Origin: an uncultured Acidobacteriota bacterium
GTDB lineage: Bacteria; Acidobacteriota; Thermoanaerobaculia; Multivoradales; SZUA-115
Length of the DNA stretch: 35,079 nt
Assembly: GCA_937867335.1 (NCBI GenBank)
Contig: CALMKX010000322.1
Location: 1 to 35,079 of the forward strand
Direction of reading: 5' to 3'
A program made the position numbers and the translations under genes. Positions 8,000 through 18,339 of this stretch are shown piece by piece. Every line of letters starts with the position of its first letter. The first letter of the stretch is position 1. Under the pieces are notes generated by a model. It saw only the letters and a program-made list of their open reading frames with translations. It was not told the DNA's origin and searched no databases.

Positions 8000-9022
8000 G
8001 TGGCCCGGGGGGCGTTTCCCGGCGGGGTGCTGGCTGTGGGCCGGCGGGGCGAGGTCGCGCATTTCCTGCCCTTCGGCCGCCTGCGCTACGAGCCGGAGGC
8101 TCCGGCGGTCGAGGCCGACACGATCTACGACCTCGCCAGCCTCACCAAGGTGGTCGCCACTACCACCGTGGCGATGATCCTCGGCGAAGAAGGGCGGTTG
8201 GAGTTGGACCTGCCCGTGGCCACGTACCTGCCCGGCTTCGTCGGCCCGGGTAAGCGGCAGGTGACGGTGCGCCAGCTGCTCTCCCACTCCGCGGGCCTCG
8301 CGGCCTGGGCGCCGCTCTATCTCGAGGCTCGCGGGCCCTCGGCCTTCCTCGAGCGCATTCTGGCGATGGCGCTCGCGTACCCGCCGGGCAGCCAGTCGGT
8401 CTACAGCGACCTGGGCATCCTGCTGCTGGGCGAGATCCTCGAGCGCGCTTCGGGTACGCCGTTCCGTCGGCTGGTCGAGAGCCGGGTGCTCGAGCCGCTG
8501 GGCCTCACCGAAACCGGCTTCCTTCCCGGGCCGAGCCTGCTGCCGAGAATCGCCCCCACCGAGCTCGACTCGAGCTTCCGCCACCGCCTGCTGTGGGGTG
8601 AGGTGCACGACGACAACGCCTTCGCCCTGGGCGGCGTGGCTCCCCACGCGGGCCTCTTCGGCACCGCTCCAGACCTCGCCCGCTTCGCCACGATGATGCT
8701 CGAGGGCGGAGCCGATCCGGGTGGCCGACTGGTCTCGGCCGAGACCGTGGCGGCGTTCACCCGGAACGCCGGTGTGCCGGGCTCGAGCCGCGCGCTCGGC
8801 TGGGATACCCGGTCGCCGGAGGGTTCCTCCGCCGGCAGCCTCCTCTCCCTCCGCGCCTACGGCCATACCGGGTTCACCGGCACTTCGCTGTGGATCGACC
8901 CGGAGCGAGAGATCTTCGTGCTCCTGCTCACCAACCGTGTGCACCCCAGCCGCGACCGCGAGCTGATCCGCGAGGCTCGGCCGGCGCTGGCGGATGCTGC
9001 CGTCCGCACCCTCGAAATCTGA
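8000..9022 (+). CDS. Serine hydrolase, class C beta-lactamase / PBP-like family
   Basis: 340 residues from GTG 8000, but this start is doubtful. The frame is open back to 7880, and the residues before 8000 (AEAHALALDFVARGAFPGG) look like the usual N-terminal helix of the family. No ATG, GTG or TTG occurs there; a CTG at 7907, with GAGAG upstream, is the best alternative. Motifs: S47-L-T-K50 (nucleophile SxxK), Y135-S-D137 (YxN-type, with Asp instead of Asn), and H289-T-G (third box). The C-terminal IFVLLLTNRVHPS is typical of PF00144 esterase/peptidase members. The substrate is unknown and no signal peptide is visible. It lies 100 bases after xth on the same strand. Confidence 0.88.
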   Translation: MARGAFPGGVLAVGRRGEVAHFLPFGRLRYEPEAPAVEADTIYDLASLTKVVATTTVAMILGEEGRLELDLPVATYLPGFVGPGKRQVTVRQLLSHSAGLAAWAPLYLEARGPSAFLERILAMALAYPPGSQSVYSDLGILLLGEILERASGTPFRRLVESRVLEPLGLTETGFLPGPSLLPRIAPTELDSSFRHRLLWGEVHDDNAFALGGVAPHAGLFGTAPDLARFATMMLEGGADPGGRLVSAETVAAFTRNAGVPGSSRALGWDTRSPEGSSAGSLLSLRAYGHTGFTGTSLWIDPEREIFVLLLTNRVHPSRDRELIREARPALADAAVRTLEI

Positions 9023-9142
9023 AGCCTGGAGAGCATTCGGCGTTTTCCGGTCGAGCTCGGCTGCCTCGAAACACCGCCCGGCTGCACCTTTGGAGTAACG
9101 ACCTGGAGAATTCGCTCTGGGCCCAATCGGGAGACAGCCATC

Positions 9143-9469
9143 ATGTCGATCCATCCTCTGCCGAAGCTCGCCCGCCTTGGCCTCCTCAGCGTCGCGGTGC
9201 TCTTGATCGCGTCGACCGTCGCCGCTTCCGCCTGCGCTCTGCCGCTGTGCAACGCAAGGTTCTGCTCCGGTTTGTGCTCTCAGAAGTGCCAGCTGCTGGA
9301 TGGCACCAAAACCAGCTGTGGAGCGCAGTATCCGGACATTTGCATTCCGGCGGCCGCCTCGAGCGAGCTGGTCTGCAACGACGCAAGCACCGGGGCCGAG
9401 CTGCAAGCGAGCGTTTCGACCGCCTCGGCGCCGGAATCGCTCTCTACCGTGTCTTTCGATCACCCTTGA
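9143..9469 (+). CDS. Small Cys-rich secreted protein, unknown function
   Basis: 108 residues. A clear signal peptide covers residues 1-31 (LARLGLLSVAVLLIASTVAASA). The mature part carries eight cysteines after the signal region, mostly in an N-terminal knot (CALPLCNARFCSGLCSQKC), with others further along. GGGAGA lies about 8 bases upstream of the ATG at 9143. Its last codons run into the promoter of the leucine operon. I do not recognise a family. The cysteine spacing suggests a disulphide-stabilised exported peptide; no function is claimed. Confidence 0.6.
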   Translation: MSIHPLPKLARLGLLSVAVLLIASTVAASACALPLCNARFCSGLCSQKCQLLDGTKTSCGAQYPDICIPAAASSELVCNDASTGAELQASVSTASAPESLSTVSFDHP

Positions 9470-9494
9470 CAGCCCATCGTGAGTGATCTATTCT
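9466..9494 (+). promoter_or_regulatory. Sigma-70 type promoter of the leucine operon
   Basis: A perfect -35 TTGACA (9466-9471) is separated by exactly 17 bases from -10 TATTCT (9489-9494). Transcription would start near 9501-9504, at or just before the leader peptide ATG (9504), so the leader mRNA would be leaderless or nearly so. The promoter overlaps the last codons of the small Cys-rich gene. Confidence 0.75.
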
Positions 9495-9503
9495 CCGCCC
9501 ACC

Positions 9504-9650
9504 ATGTCGAGCGCCGCCATGCTTCTCGCTGATTCGCTCACGCCGCCCGCGCTCGGCGTTCGCTCGCTCGCCAACATCGCTGCCATTCTGCCGCTCCTGC
9601 TGATTCTGCTGGGCCTGCTGCTGGCCCTGGCCAATCCGGGGGCGACGTAA
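9504..9650 (+). CDS. Leucine-rich leader peptide of the leu operon attenuator
   Basis: 48 codons followed by TAA. About 15 codons are Leu, with 3 Ile and 1 Val. Codons 29-42 read L-P-L-L-L-I-L-L-G-L-L-L-A-L, so ten of fourteen specify Leu. The ORF lies directly downstream of a strong promoter, ends 30 bases before an intrinsic terminator, and precedes leuA. That is the arrangement of leader peptides controlling branched-chain amino acid operons by attenuation, such as leuL of enterobacteria (there about 28 codons with four adjacent Leu). No Shine-Dalgarno site is visible. ATG 9504 is almost at the predicted transcription start, suggesting leaderless translation. ATG 9519 (codon 6) is an alternative start. 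The hydrophobic stretch could also be read as a membrane helix, so a small membrane protein is the alternative reading. Confidence 0.7.
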   Translation: MSSAAMLLADSLTPPALGVRSLANIAAILPLLLILLGLLLALANPGAT

Positions 9651-9690
9651 ACCACCTGAACGAACACAAGGTTGTTTCCAAAGCCCCCGG
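9636..9690 (+). promoter_or_regulatory. Candidate antiterminator pairing in the leu leader
   Basis: CCGGGGGC at 9636-9643, within leader codons 45-47, is an exact copy of the terminator's 3' arm core (9699-9706). It is fully complementary to the 5' arm GCCCCCGG (9683-9690). A ribosome stalled on the Leu cluster (9588-9629) would leave 9636-9643 free to pair and block the terminator. A ribosome reaching the stop at 9648 would cover it and let the terminator form. Confidence 0.65.
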
Positions 9691-9715
9691 TCGAAAGGCC
9701 GGGGGCTTTTGTTTT
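9681..9715 (+). terminator. Intrinsic terminator (attenuator) ahead of the leu structural genes
   Basis: A ten-base perfect stem AAGCCCCCGG (9681-9690) / CCGGGGGCTT (9699-9708) around an eight-base loop is followed by a T-rich run (TTTTGTTTT). It lies between the leader peptide and the first structural gene on the same strand, so it must be regulated or leaky for the operon to be expressed. Confidence 0.85.
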
Positions 9716-9802
9716 GGCTCGAGGAGCCCAGCTGGAGCAAGAACGATCGCAAACTGAATCAGCGCCAAAGGCCACGGCGCACCGACAATCCGAGGATCTG
9801 TC

Positions 9803-10681
9803 ATGACGACCGCAAGGAACGTCCCGGAATGGGTGTGGCTCGATGGCGAATGGTGCGGTAGAAAACACGCAACCTTGCCGATCACCGCGTTGATCGATAC
9901 GGCGCGCTGCTTGCGCCAGAGAATTCCTTTCTTTTTCCATCCCGAAGGCGCCCGGATCTTCCGCCTGGCCGAGGCGCTCGCCGACCTCCTGCGCGCCGGG
10001 CGCCTCCTGGGAGTGCGCGCGAGCCCGGTGGCCGCGGCGCTGCTGCCGCAGGCGGCGATCGAAGCCGCGGCCCTGCACGGCGGCTCCTCGGGCTGGCTCG
10101 AGATACTGCTTCTCGCCCTGCCCGGCCTCGAGGGCGAGGAGCTTCCCCAGCTGGTGGTCTTCGCCCATTCCGCACTGCCCGGCAACGCGCCGGGAGGCCG
10201 CGGCGAGCCCCTCGACCTGGTGGTGGAGCCGCTCCCCGGCCGGAGCTTTCCGACCCAGCCCGGGGCGGAGGCCGCCTCGCCACGCCGGCGCCCCCTGGGG
10301 CCGGTCGAGCGCTGGGAGAACGACGAGGTGAGCTTCTGGCTGGAGGGGGACCGGCTCTGCACCGGGGCGGTCACCGTGCCGTTCCGGGCCCGGGTGCTGC
10401 GACAGACGCTGCTCGAGCTCGCCGCCGAGGCCGGGCTCGGCGTCGTGGAGGCGCCGCCGGAGCGCCATCGCCTGCTGCTCGCCGATGAGATCTTCGTGGC
10501 CGGCGGAGCGGCCGAGCTGCGACCGGTGGCGCGGGTGGACGGGCTGCCGCTCTCCGGGCCCTTTCCCGGCCCCTGGACCGAACGGCTCGGGCGAGCCCTC
10601 GAGCGGAGCCTGCTCGAGCCGGGGACCCACCGTGCCGAGTGGTGGACGCCCATTCCGCAGTGCGAAGGGGTGTGGGTGTAG
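9803..10681 (+). CDS. Class IV aminotransferase-like (IlvE-related) protein lacking the PLP lysine
   Basis: 292 residues; GAGGA lies about 6-7 bases before the ATG at 9803. The N-terminus (VWLDGEW, then ARIFRLAEALADLL) and the C-terminal half (FRARVLRQTLLELAAEAGL, LLLADEIFVAGGAAELRPV, GPFPGPWTERLGRALE) follow the branched-chain aminotransferase/ADC lyase fold. The central segment, which in active enzymes carries the PLP-binding Lys and the NY-x-LL stretch, is replaced by Pro/Arg-rich sequence. The only Lys in the whole protein is K21, near the N-terminus. It is therefore probably not a PLP enzyme in the usual sense. As first gene of the attenuated leu operon, three bases before leuA, it could be a regulatory or binding relative, or a degenerating ilvE paralogue. 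The frame is intact and codon use resembles its neighbours, arguing for selection. Confidence 0.8.
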   Translation: MTTARNVPEWVWLDGEWCGRKHATLPITALIDTARCLRQRIPFFFHPEGARIFRLAEALADLLRAGRLLGVRASPVAAALLPQAAIEAAALHGGSSGWLEILLLALPGLEGEELPQLVVFAHSALPGNAPGGRGEPLDLVVEPLPGRSFPTQPGAEAASPRRRPLGPVERWENDEVSFWLEGDRLCTGAVTVPFRARVLRQTLLELAAEAGLGVVEAPPERHRLLLADEIFVAGGAAELRPVARVDGLPLSGPFPGPWTERLGRALERSLLEPGTHRAEWWTPIPQCEGVWV

Positions 10682-10684
10682 GCC

Positions 10685-11881
10685 ATGGAAAGCGAGACGA
10701 TGGACCTCGTCCCGAGCACCGTTCGCATCTTCGACACCACACTGCGCGACGGCGAGCAATCCCCCGGTGCCAGCCTCACGGCGGCCGAGAAGCTCACCGT
10801 CGCCCATCAGCTCGCCCGCCTGGGGGTGGATGTCCTCGAGGCCGGCTTCCCGGCCGCCAGCCCGGACGACCTCGCCGCCGTGGCCGAGATCGCCCGCGAA
10901 GTGGGGGAGGAGGGCGGGCCGGTTATCGCCGCCCTCGCCCGTTGCGAAGAGCGGGACCTCGACCGCGCCTTCCAGGGCGTGCGCGAGGCGGCCCGGCCGC
11001 GCATCCACACCTTCCTCTCCACCTCGGACCTGCACATCGAGAAGAAGCTCCAGAGCAGCCGCGCGGAAGTGCTGCGACGGGTGGCCGCCGGCGTGGCCCA
11101 GGCCCGCTCTCTCTGCAGGGACGTCGAGTTCTCGCCGGAGGACGCCTCCCGCTCGGACCCCGGCTTCCTGGTGGAGGTGCTGGCGGTGGCGATCGAGCGC
11201 GGCGCCACCACCCTCAACATCCCCGACACCGTGGGCTACGCGGTGCCCTTCGAATACGCCGCGCTGATCGCCGAGCTGCGACGGCGCACCCCGGGAGCCG
11301 AGCGGGTGATCTGGTCCGTCCACTGCCACGACGACCTCGGCCTGGCCACCGCCAACACCCTGGCCGGCCTCGCCGCCGGCGCCCGCCAGGCCGAGGTGAC
11401 CGTGAACGGCATCGGCGAGCGGGCCGGCAACGCCAGCCTGGAGGAAGTGGTGATGGCGCTCGCCACCCGGCCCCGGTTCTACGGCTTGAGGACCGGCATC
11501 GCCACCCCCGAGCTCGCCGCCACCAGCCGGCTGGTGGCCGAGCTCACCGGCATCGAAGTGCCCCCCAACAAGGCGATTGTGGGCGACAATGCCTTTGCCC
11601 ACGAGGCCGGCATCCATCAGGACGGCATGCTCAAGGACCACCGCACCTACGAGATCCTCCGCCCGGAGAGCGTGGGGCAGAGCGGCAGCCGCCTGGTGCT
11701 CGGCAAGCACAGCGGCCGCCATGCCTTCCGGCGCCGGCTGGCCGAGCTCGGCCATGCCCTGGAAGGGGAGCGGCTCGAGCACGCCTTCGCCCGCTTCAAG
11801 GCCCTGGCGGATCGCCAGAAGCGGGTGGCGGAACCGGATCTGCTCGCCCTGGTGGAGGAGGTCGCCCATGCTGGCCGCTGA
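10685..11881 (+). CDS. leuA: 2-isopropylmalate synthase, short form without regulatory domain
   Basis: 398 residues. Condenses acetyl-CoA with 2-oxoisovalerate in the first committed step of leucine synthesis. [12 protein letters not shown] (17-28) is the HMGL-like signature with the metal Asp; H213-C-H215 in HCHDDLG and GIGERAGNA (242-250) complete the metal and substrate sites. [15 protein letters not shown] and [10 protein letters not shown] mark the linker subdomain. The protein ends shortly afterwards, so the C-terminal LeuA dimer domain (about 110-120 residues, where leucine binds in full-length 510-550 residue enzymes) is absent. It starts three bases after the aminotransferase-like gene, with only a weak ribosome site, so translation is probably coupled. 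Homocitrate or citramalate synthase are alternatives, but placement with leuCDB favours LeuA. Confidence 0.92.
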   Translation: MESETMDLVPSTVRIFDTTLRDGEQSPGASLTAAEKLTVAHQLARLGVDVLEAGFPAASPDDLAAVAEIAREVGEEGGPVIAALARCEERDLDRAFQGVREAARPRIHTFLSTSDLHIEKKLQSSRAEVLRRVAAGVAQARSLCRDVEFSPEDASRSDPGFLVEVLAVAIERGATTLNIPDTVGYAVPFEYAALIAELRRRTPGAERVIWSVHCHDDLGLATANTLAGLAAGARQAEVTVNGIGERAGNASLEEVVMALATRPRFYGLRTGIATPELAATSRLVAELTGIEVPPNKAIVGDNAFAHEAGIHQDGMLKDHRTYEILRPESVGQSGSRLVLGKHSGRHAFRRRLAELGHALEGERLEHAFARFKALADRQKRVAEPDLLALVEEVAHAGR

Positions 11882-13292
11882 GCCGAGAACGCTGTTCGCG
11901 AAGATCTGGGACGCCCACCTCGTGGCCCGCGGGCAGGACGGCCTGCCGGATACCCTCTACATCGACCTCCACCTGCTCCACGAGGTCACCTCGCCCCAGG
12001 CCTTCGCCGAGCTCGCCCGGCGCGGGCTCGCCGTGCGCCGCCCGGAGCGCTGCCTGGCCACCATGGACCACGCGACTCCCACCGAACCGGGGCTCGATCT
12101 CGTGCGCCTGGCGGCGCGAGACAGCCAGGCCGCGGCCCAGCTCGAGACCTTGGCCGCCAACTGCCGCCGCCACGGCATTCCGCTCTTCGGCCTGGGCAGC
12201 GAGAGGCAGGGCATCGTGCACGTGATCGGCCCGGAGCTGGGCGCCACCCAGCCGGGCATGACGGTGGTCTGCGGCGACAGCCATACCTCCACCCACGGCG
12301 CGTTCGGCGCCCTCGCCTTCGGCATCGGCACCAGCGAAGTGGCCCACGTGCTGGCCAGCCAATGCCTGCTGCTCTCCCGGCCCCGCACGCTCCGCTTCTG
12401 GCTGGAGGGCCGGCTGGCCGCGGGTGTCACCGCCAAGGACTTCATCCTCGCCGCCATCGCCCGCTTCGGTGTGGACGTCGGCACCGGCAGCGTGCTCGAG
12501 TTCGCCGGGCCGGGCGCTGCCGCGCTGGACCTCGAGGAGCGCATGACGGTGTGCAACATGGCGATCGAAGCGGGCGCCCGGGCTGGCCTCTTCGCGCCGG
12601 ACGAGCGGACCTTCGCCTATCTCGAGGGTCGTTCTCTGGCGCCCAAGGGCGAGGCCTGGGAGCGCGCCCTCGAGGCGTGGAAGGCCCTGCCGAGCGACCC
12701 CGATGCGCGCTTCGACCGCGAGGAGAGGCTGGCCTTGGGCGAGATCGAGCCGATGGTCTCCTACGGCACCCACCCGGGCATGGCCGTGCCGATCTCCGGC
12801 CGGGTGCCGGAGCCGGGCTCTTTGCCCGAGGCCCGCCGCAAGGCCCTCGAACGGGCGCTCGCCTACATGGCTCTCGAGCCCGGGGAGCCCCTCGCCGGCC
12901 GGAGGGTGGACGTGGTGTTCCTCGGCAGCTGCACCAACTCGCGGCTGTCGGATCTGCGCCTGGCCGCGCGCCTCCTGGCCGGCCGCAAGGTCTCGCCGCG
13001 GCTGCGCATGCTCGTGGTGCCGGGCTCTCGCCAGGTGAAGCGCCAGGCCGAGGCCGAGGGGCTGGCCCGGACTTTCCTCGAGGCCGGCGCCGAATGGCGC
13101 GAACCCGGCTGCTCGATGTGCCTGGCCATGAACGGCGACCGCCTGGAGCCCGGCCAGTACGCGCTTTCCACCAGCAACCGCAACTTCGAGGGCCGCCAGG
13201 GGCCCGGCGGCCGTACCTTCCTCGCCAGCCCCGCCACCGCCGCCGCCACCGCCGTGGCCGGCCACATCGCCGATCCCCGGGAGCTGCTATGA
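11868..13292 (+). CDS. leuC: 3-isopropylmalate dehydratase, large subunit
   Basis: 474 residues, the usual length for LeuC. The start is the ATG at 11868, overlapping the end of leuA by 14 bases, with GGAGGAGG about 5 bases upstream. The aconitase-family [4Fe-4S] ligands are visible: C355 in GSCTNSR and C415/C418 in [10 protein letters not shown]. Other signatures are [36 protein letters not shown] and [11 protein letters not shown]. With LeuD it isomerises 2-isopropylmalate to 3-isopropylmalate in the cytoplasm. Homoaconitase is the nearest alternative, disfavoured by the leu gene context. Confidence 0.95.
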   Translation: MLAAEPRTLFAKIWDAHLVARGQDGLPDTLYIDLHLLHEVTSPQAFAELARRGLAVRRPERCLATMDHATPTEPGLDLVRLAARDSQAAAQLETLAANCRRHGIPLFGLGSERQGIVHVIGPELGATQPGMTVVCGDSHTSTHGAFGALAFGIGTSEVAHVLASQCLLLSRPRTLRFWLEGRLAAGVTAKDFILAAIARFGVDVGTGSVLEFAGPGAAALDLEERMTVCNMAIEAGARAGLFAPDERTFAYLEGRSLAPKGEAWERALEAWKALPSDPDARFDREERLALGEIEPMVSYGTHPGMAVPISGRVPEPGSLPEARRKALERALAYMALEPGEPLAGRRVDVVFLGSCTNSRLSDLRLAARLLAGRKVSPRLRMLVVPGSRQVKRQAEAEGLARTFLEAGAEWREPGCSMCLAMNGDRLEPGQYALSTSNRNFEGRQGPGGRTFLASPATAAATAVAGHIADPRELL

Positions 13293-13924
13293 CTCGTCGC
13301 CCCTTGACCTTCGTGGAGAGCCCCGTGGCGACTTTGCGGGTGCCCGACATCGACACCGACCAGATCATCCCCGCCGCCTACCTCAAGGGCACCTCTCGCG
13401 AGGGCCTCGGAGTGGGCCTCTTCGCCCAGTGGCGCTTCGACCCAGCCGGCCGGCCGCAGCCGGACTTCGCCCTCAACCGGCCGGAGGCCGAGGCGGCCGA
13501 GATCCTCCTCGCCGGCCCCAACTTCGGCTGCGGCAGTTCGCGCGAGCACGCCGTGTGGGCCCTGGCGGACTTCGGCTTCCGGGTGGTGATCTCCAGCCGT
13601 TTCGCGGACATCTTCCAGAGCAACGCCCAGAAGAACGGCCTCCTGCCCCTCGAGCTGCCCGAAACCGAAGTGGCGGCCCTCGCCGCCGAACTCGAGCCGG
13701 AGCCCGCCGCCCTCGTGACGGTGGACATCCAGGCCTGCCGGCTGCGCACGCCCGCGGGGCGCGAGCTCGCTTTCAACCTCGATCCCTTCGTGCGGCGATG
13801 TCTGCTCGAGGGGCGGGATCCGCTCGATTTCCTGCTCGCCCAGGAAGAGGCGATTCAGGCTTTCGAGGTGGCTCATCCGGCCCGCTTCGACAGTCGCGAG
13901 CTCGGCGAGGAGGCCCGGCCGTGA
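13289..13924 (+). CDS. leuD: 3-isopropylmalate dehydratase, small subunit
   Basis: 211 residues, typical for LeuD. The ATG at 13289 overlaps the leuC stop (ATGA), so the subunits are translated in a coupled way. Signatures: [15 protein letters not shown] near the N-terminus, [17 protein letters not shown] (the swivel-domain loop that contacts substrate), [19 protein letters not shown] and [20 protein letters not shown]. It forms the heterodimeric isomerase with LeuC. Confidence 0.95.
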   Translation: MTRRPLTFVESPVATLRVPDIDTDQIIPAAYLKGTSREGLGVGLFAQWRFDPAGRPQPDFALNRPEAEAAEILLAGPNFGCGSSREHAVWALADFGFRVVISSRFADIFQSNAQKNGLLPLELPETEVAALAAELEPEPAALVTVDIQACRLRTPAGRELAFNLDPFVRRCLLEGRDPLDFLLAQEEAIQAFEVAHPARFDSRELGEEARP

Positions 13925-15003
13925 GCGCACCCGCCAAGAAGCCGCGCATCGCCCTGCTGCCGGGTGACGGCATCGGCCCCGAGGTGCTCGCCCCCGCCGC
14001 CCGCCTGCTCAGCGCGGCGGCCGCAAGGGAAGGCGTGGAGCTCGAGCTGGTGGAGGAGAGGGTGGGCGGGGCCGCCATCGATGCCACAGGGCAGCCGCTG
14101 CCCCCCGCCACCCTCGCGCTCTGCCGGGAGAGCGACGCCATCCTGCTGGGGGCGGTGGGCGGCCCTCGCTGGGCGGACCCGGCTGCGCCCGTGCGCCCGG
14201 AGCAGGGCCTCCTCGCCCTGCGCCAGGAGCTCGGGCTGTTCGCCAATCTACGGCCGGTGCGCGCGGTGCCGGCCTTGGCGGAGCTCTCCGCGCTGCGCCC
14301 GGAGCGGCTGGCCGGGGTGGATCTGCTGATCGTCCGCGAGCTCGCCGGTGGGCTCTACTTCGGCGCCCGCGGCGAGCAGGGCGAGGGCCACGAGGCTTTC
14401 GACACCCTGCCCTACAGCGTGGCCGAGGTGGAGCGGGTGGCCCGGGTGGCCTTCGCGGCGGCCCGGGGCCGCAGGGGCCGGCTTACCTCGGTGGACAAGG
14501 CCAACGTGCTCGCCACCAGCCGGCTCTGGCGCCGCACCGTGTCGCGGCTGGGCGGGGAGGAATTCCCGGACGTGGCCCTCGATCACCAGCTGGTGGACTC
14601 CTTCGCCCTGGCGTTGGTCTCGCGGCCGGCGAGCCTCGATGTGGTGCTCACCGACAACCTCTTCGGCGACATCCTGAGCGACGAGGCCGCCGTCGCCGCC
14701 GGCTCGCTCGGCCTGCTCCCCTCGGCCTCCCTCGGCCACGGCCGCCGCGGCCTCTACGAGCCCATCCACGGCTCCGCCCCGGACATCGCCGGCCGCGGCC
14801 TCGCCAACCCCCTGGGAGCCATCCTCTCCGCCGCCCTCCTCCTGCGCCAAAGCCTCGGCCTCGAGAGAGCCGCCGCAAGCCTCGAGCAAGCAGTAGAAAC
14901 TGCCCTCGACCAAGGCCACCGAACCGCCGACCTCACCCGGCCCGGCGAAGCGGCGGTCTCGACCGAAGAGATGGCCGCGGCAGTGCTGGCGGCGCTGGGC
15001 TGA
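13921..15003 (+). CDS. leuB: 3-isopropylmalate dehydrogenase
   Basis: 360 residues, the normal size. The GTG at 13921 overlaps the leuD stop (GTGA). Signatures of the isocitrate/isopropylmalate dehydrogenase family: LLPGDGIGPEV at the N-terminus, ELAGGLYFGARGE, LTSVDKANVLATSRLWR, DNLFGDILSDEAA (metal-binding Asp residues), and YEPIHGSAPDIAGRGLANP (NAD-binding loop). It oxidatively decarboxylates 3-isopropylmalate to 2-oxoisocaproate. It is the last gene of the operon. Conversion to leucine needs an aminotransferase that must be encoded elsewhere if the first gene of this operon is inactive. Confidence 0.95.
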   Translation: MSAPAKKPRIALLPGDGIGPEVLAPAARLLSAAAAREGVELELVEERVGGAAIDATGQPLPPATLALCRESDAILLGAVGGPRWADPAAPVRPEQGLLALRQELGLFANLRPVRAVPALAELSALRPERLAGVDLLIVRELAGGLYFGARGEQGEGHEAFDTLPYSVAEVERVARVAFAAARGRRGRLTSVDKANVLATSRLWRRTVSRLGGEEFPDVALDHQLVDSFALALVSRPASLDVVLTDNLFGDILSDEAAVAAGSLGLLPSASLGHGRRGLYEPIHGSAPDIAGRGLANPLGAILSAALLLRQSLGLERAAASLEQAVETALDQGHRTADLTRPGEAAVSTEEMAAAVLAALG

Positions 15004-15092
15004 GGGGTGGTGAGAGGCGCGAGCGAGCCCGCTGTAACGACTTCCGGCTCCGGGCGCCCAAGGCACCGAGGTACCGCGAGGAGTGCCCTGCC

Positions 15093-15664
15093 ATGGAACC
15101 CTACCTCTCTACACCGGTCCACGCTGCCGAAGCGGGCGCAGTCCAGGCTTCGGAGGCTCTTTTCGCAACGCTGTATCGGGACCTGCGCGGCCTTGCCCGC
15201 CGTGAGCTGGCGCGGGTGGGGCCGGGGGCGGCGCTGGGGGCGACGAGCCTCCTCCACGAGGCCTACCTGAACCTCGCCGAGCGCGAGAGCATGGCCTTTC
15301 CGGATCGCGCCCGCTTCTTCGGCTACGCAGCGCGGGTGATGCGGGGCCTGGTGATCGACGGGCTGCGGCGCCGGCACGCCCAGAAGCGCGGTGGCGGCCT
15401 CGAGATCACTTCGCTCGACGGCAAGGAGGTGGGGGCGGAAGCCCTCGCCTCTCAGGCCGAGGAGATGGAGCGGCTCGGCCGGGCCCTGGACGAGCTCGCC
15501 GCCCTGGAGCCGGAGCTCGCCCAGGTGGTGGATCTCAAGTTCTTCTGCGGCTTCACCTTCGCCGAGATCGCCAGCCACCGCGGCGTGACCGAGCGTACGG
15601 TGCAGCGCCACTGGGACAAGGCGCGGATCTACCTGCGGCGCAATCTCGGGGCGGAGCTTCCCGC

Positions 15665-15668
<4 letters not shown>
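15093..15668 (+). CDS. ECF-type RNA polymerase sigma factor, TIGR02999 (Sig-70_X6) type
   Basis: 191 residues from the ATG at 15093, with GAGGAG about 8-9 bases upstream. Region 2 spans roughly residues 20-95: FATLYRDLRGLARRELAR, ATSLLHEAYLNLAE, and FFGYAARVMRGLVIDGLRRR (-10 recognition). Region 4 spans about 125-185: LDELAALEPELAQVVDLKFFCGFTFAEIA followed by the helix-turn-helix VTERTVQRHWDKARIYLRR. There is no anti-sigma factor; instead the next gene, overlapping by four bases, is a Ser/Thr kinase. This family is commonly paired with such kinases, suggesting control by phosphorylation. TGTAACG at 15033-15039 upstream could be part of its own promoter, a weak suggestion. Confidence 0.9.
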
Positions 15669-18196
<2,528 letters not shown>

Positions 18197-18202
18197 CCCG
18201 CT

Positions 18203-18244
18203 CCGCCGCGCCGGGTTCCCGATGCGGCGGGAAAGAAGTCTTTC
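18203..18244 (+). terminator. Hairpin after the kinase gene
   Basis: CCGCCGC (18203-18209) pairs with GCGGCGG (18224-18230), with an inner CGGG-TT-CCCG stem, then a small GAAAG/CTTTC hairpin. There is no continuous U-tract, so termination is only plausible. Confidence 0.4.
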
Positions 18245-18339
18245 GATTCGCCTGTCGTCTTTTCCTCCGCCGATCCGATTGTCCAGGTGTCCGGATGATC
18301 CGGGCGCCCACAACCCGATTCGAAGCGAGGAAAAGAACC

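Noticed and set aside
7811-9463. 550-codon minus-strand frame
   Set aside because: Antisense to the serine hydrolase and the small Cys-rich gene; biased composition without motifs.
9488-11869. 793-codon minus-strand frame opposite the leucine operon
   Set aside because: Shadow of the attenuator, aminotransferase-like gene and leuA; the high GC content keeps antisense frames open.
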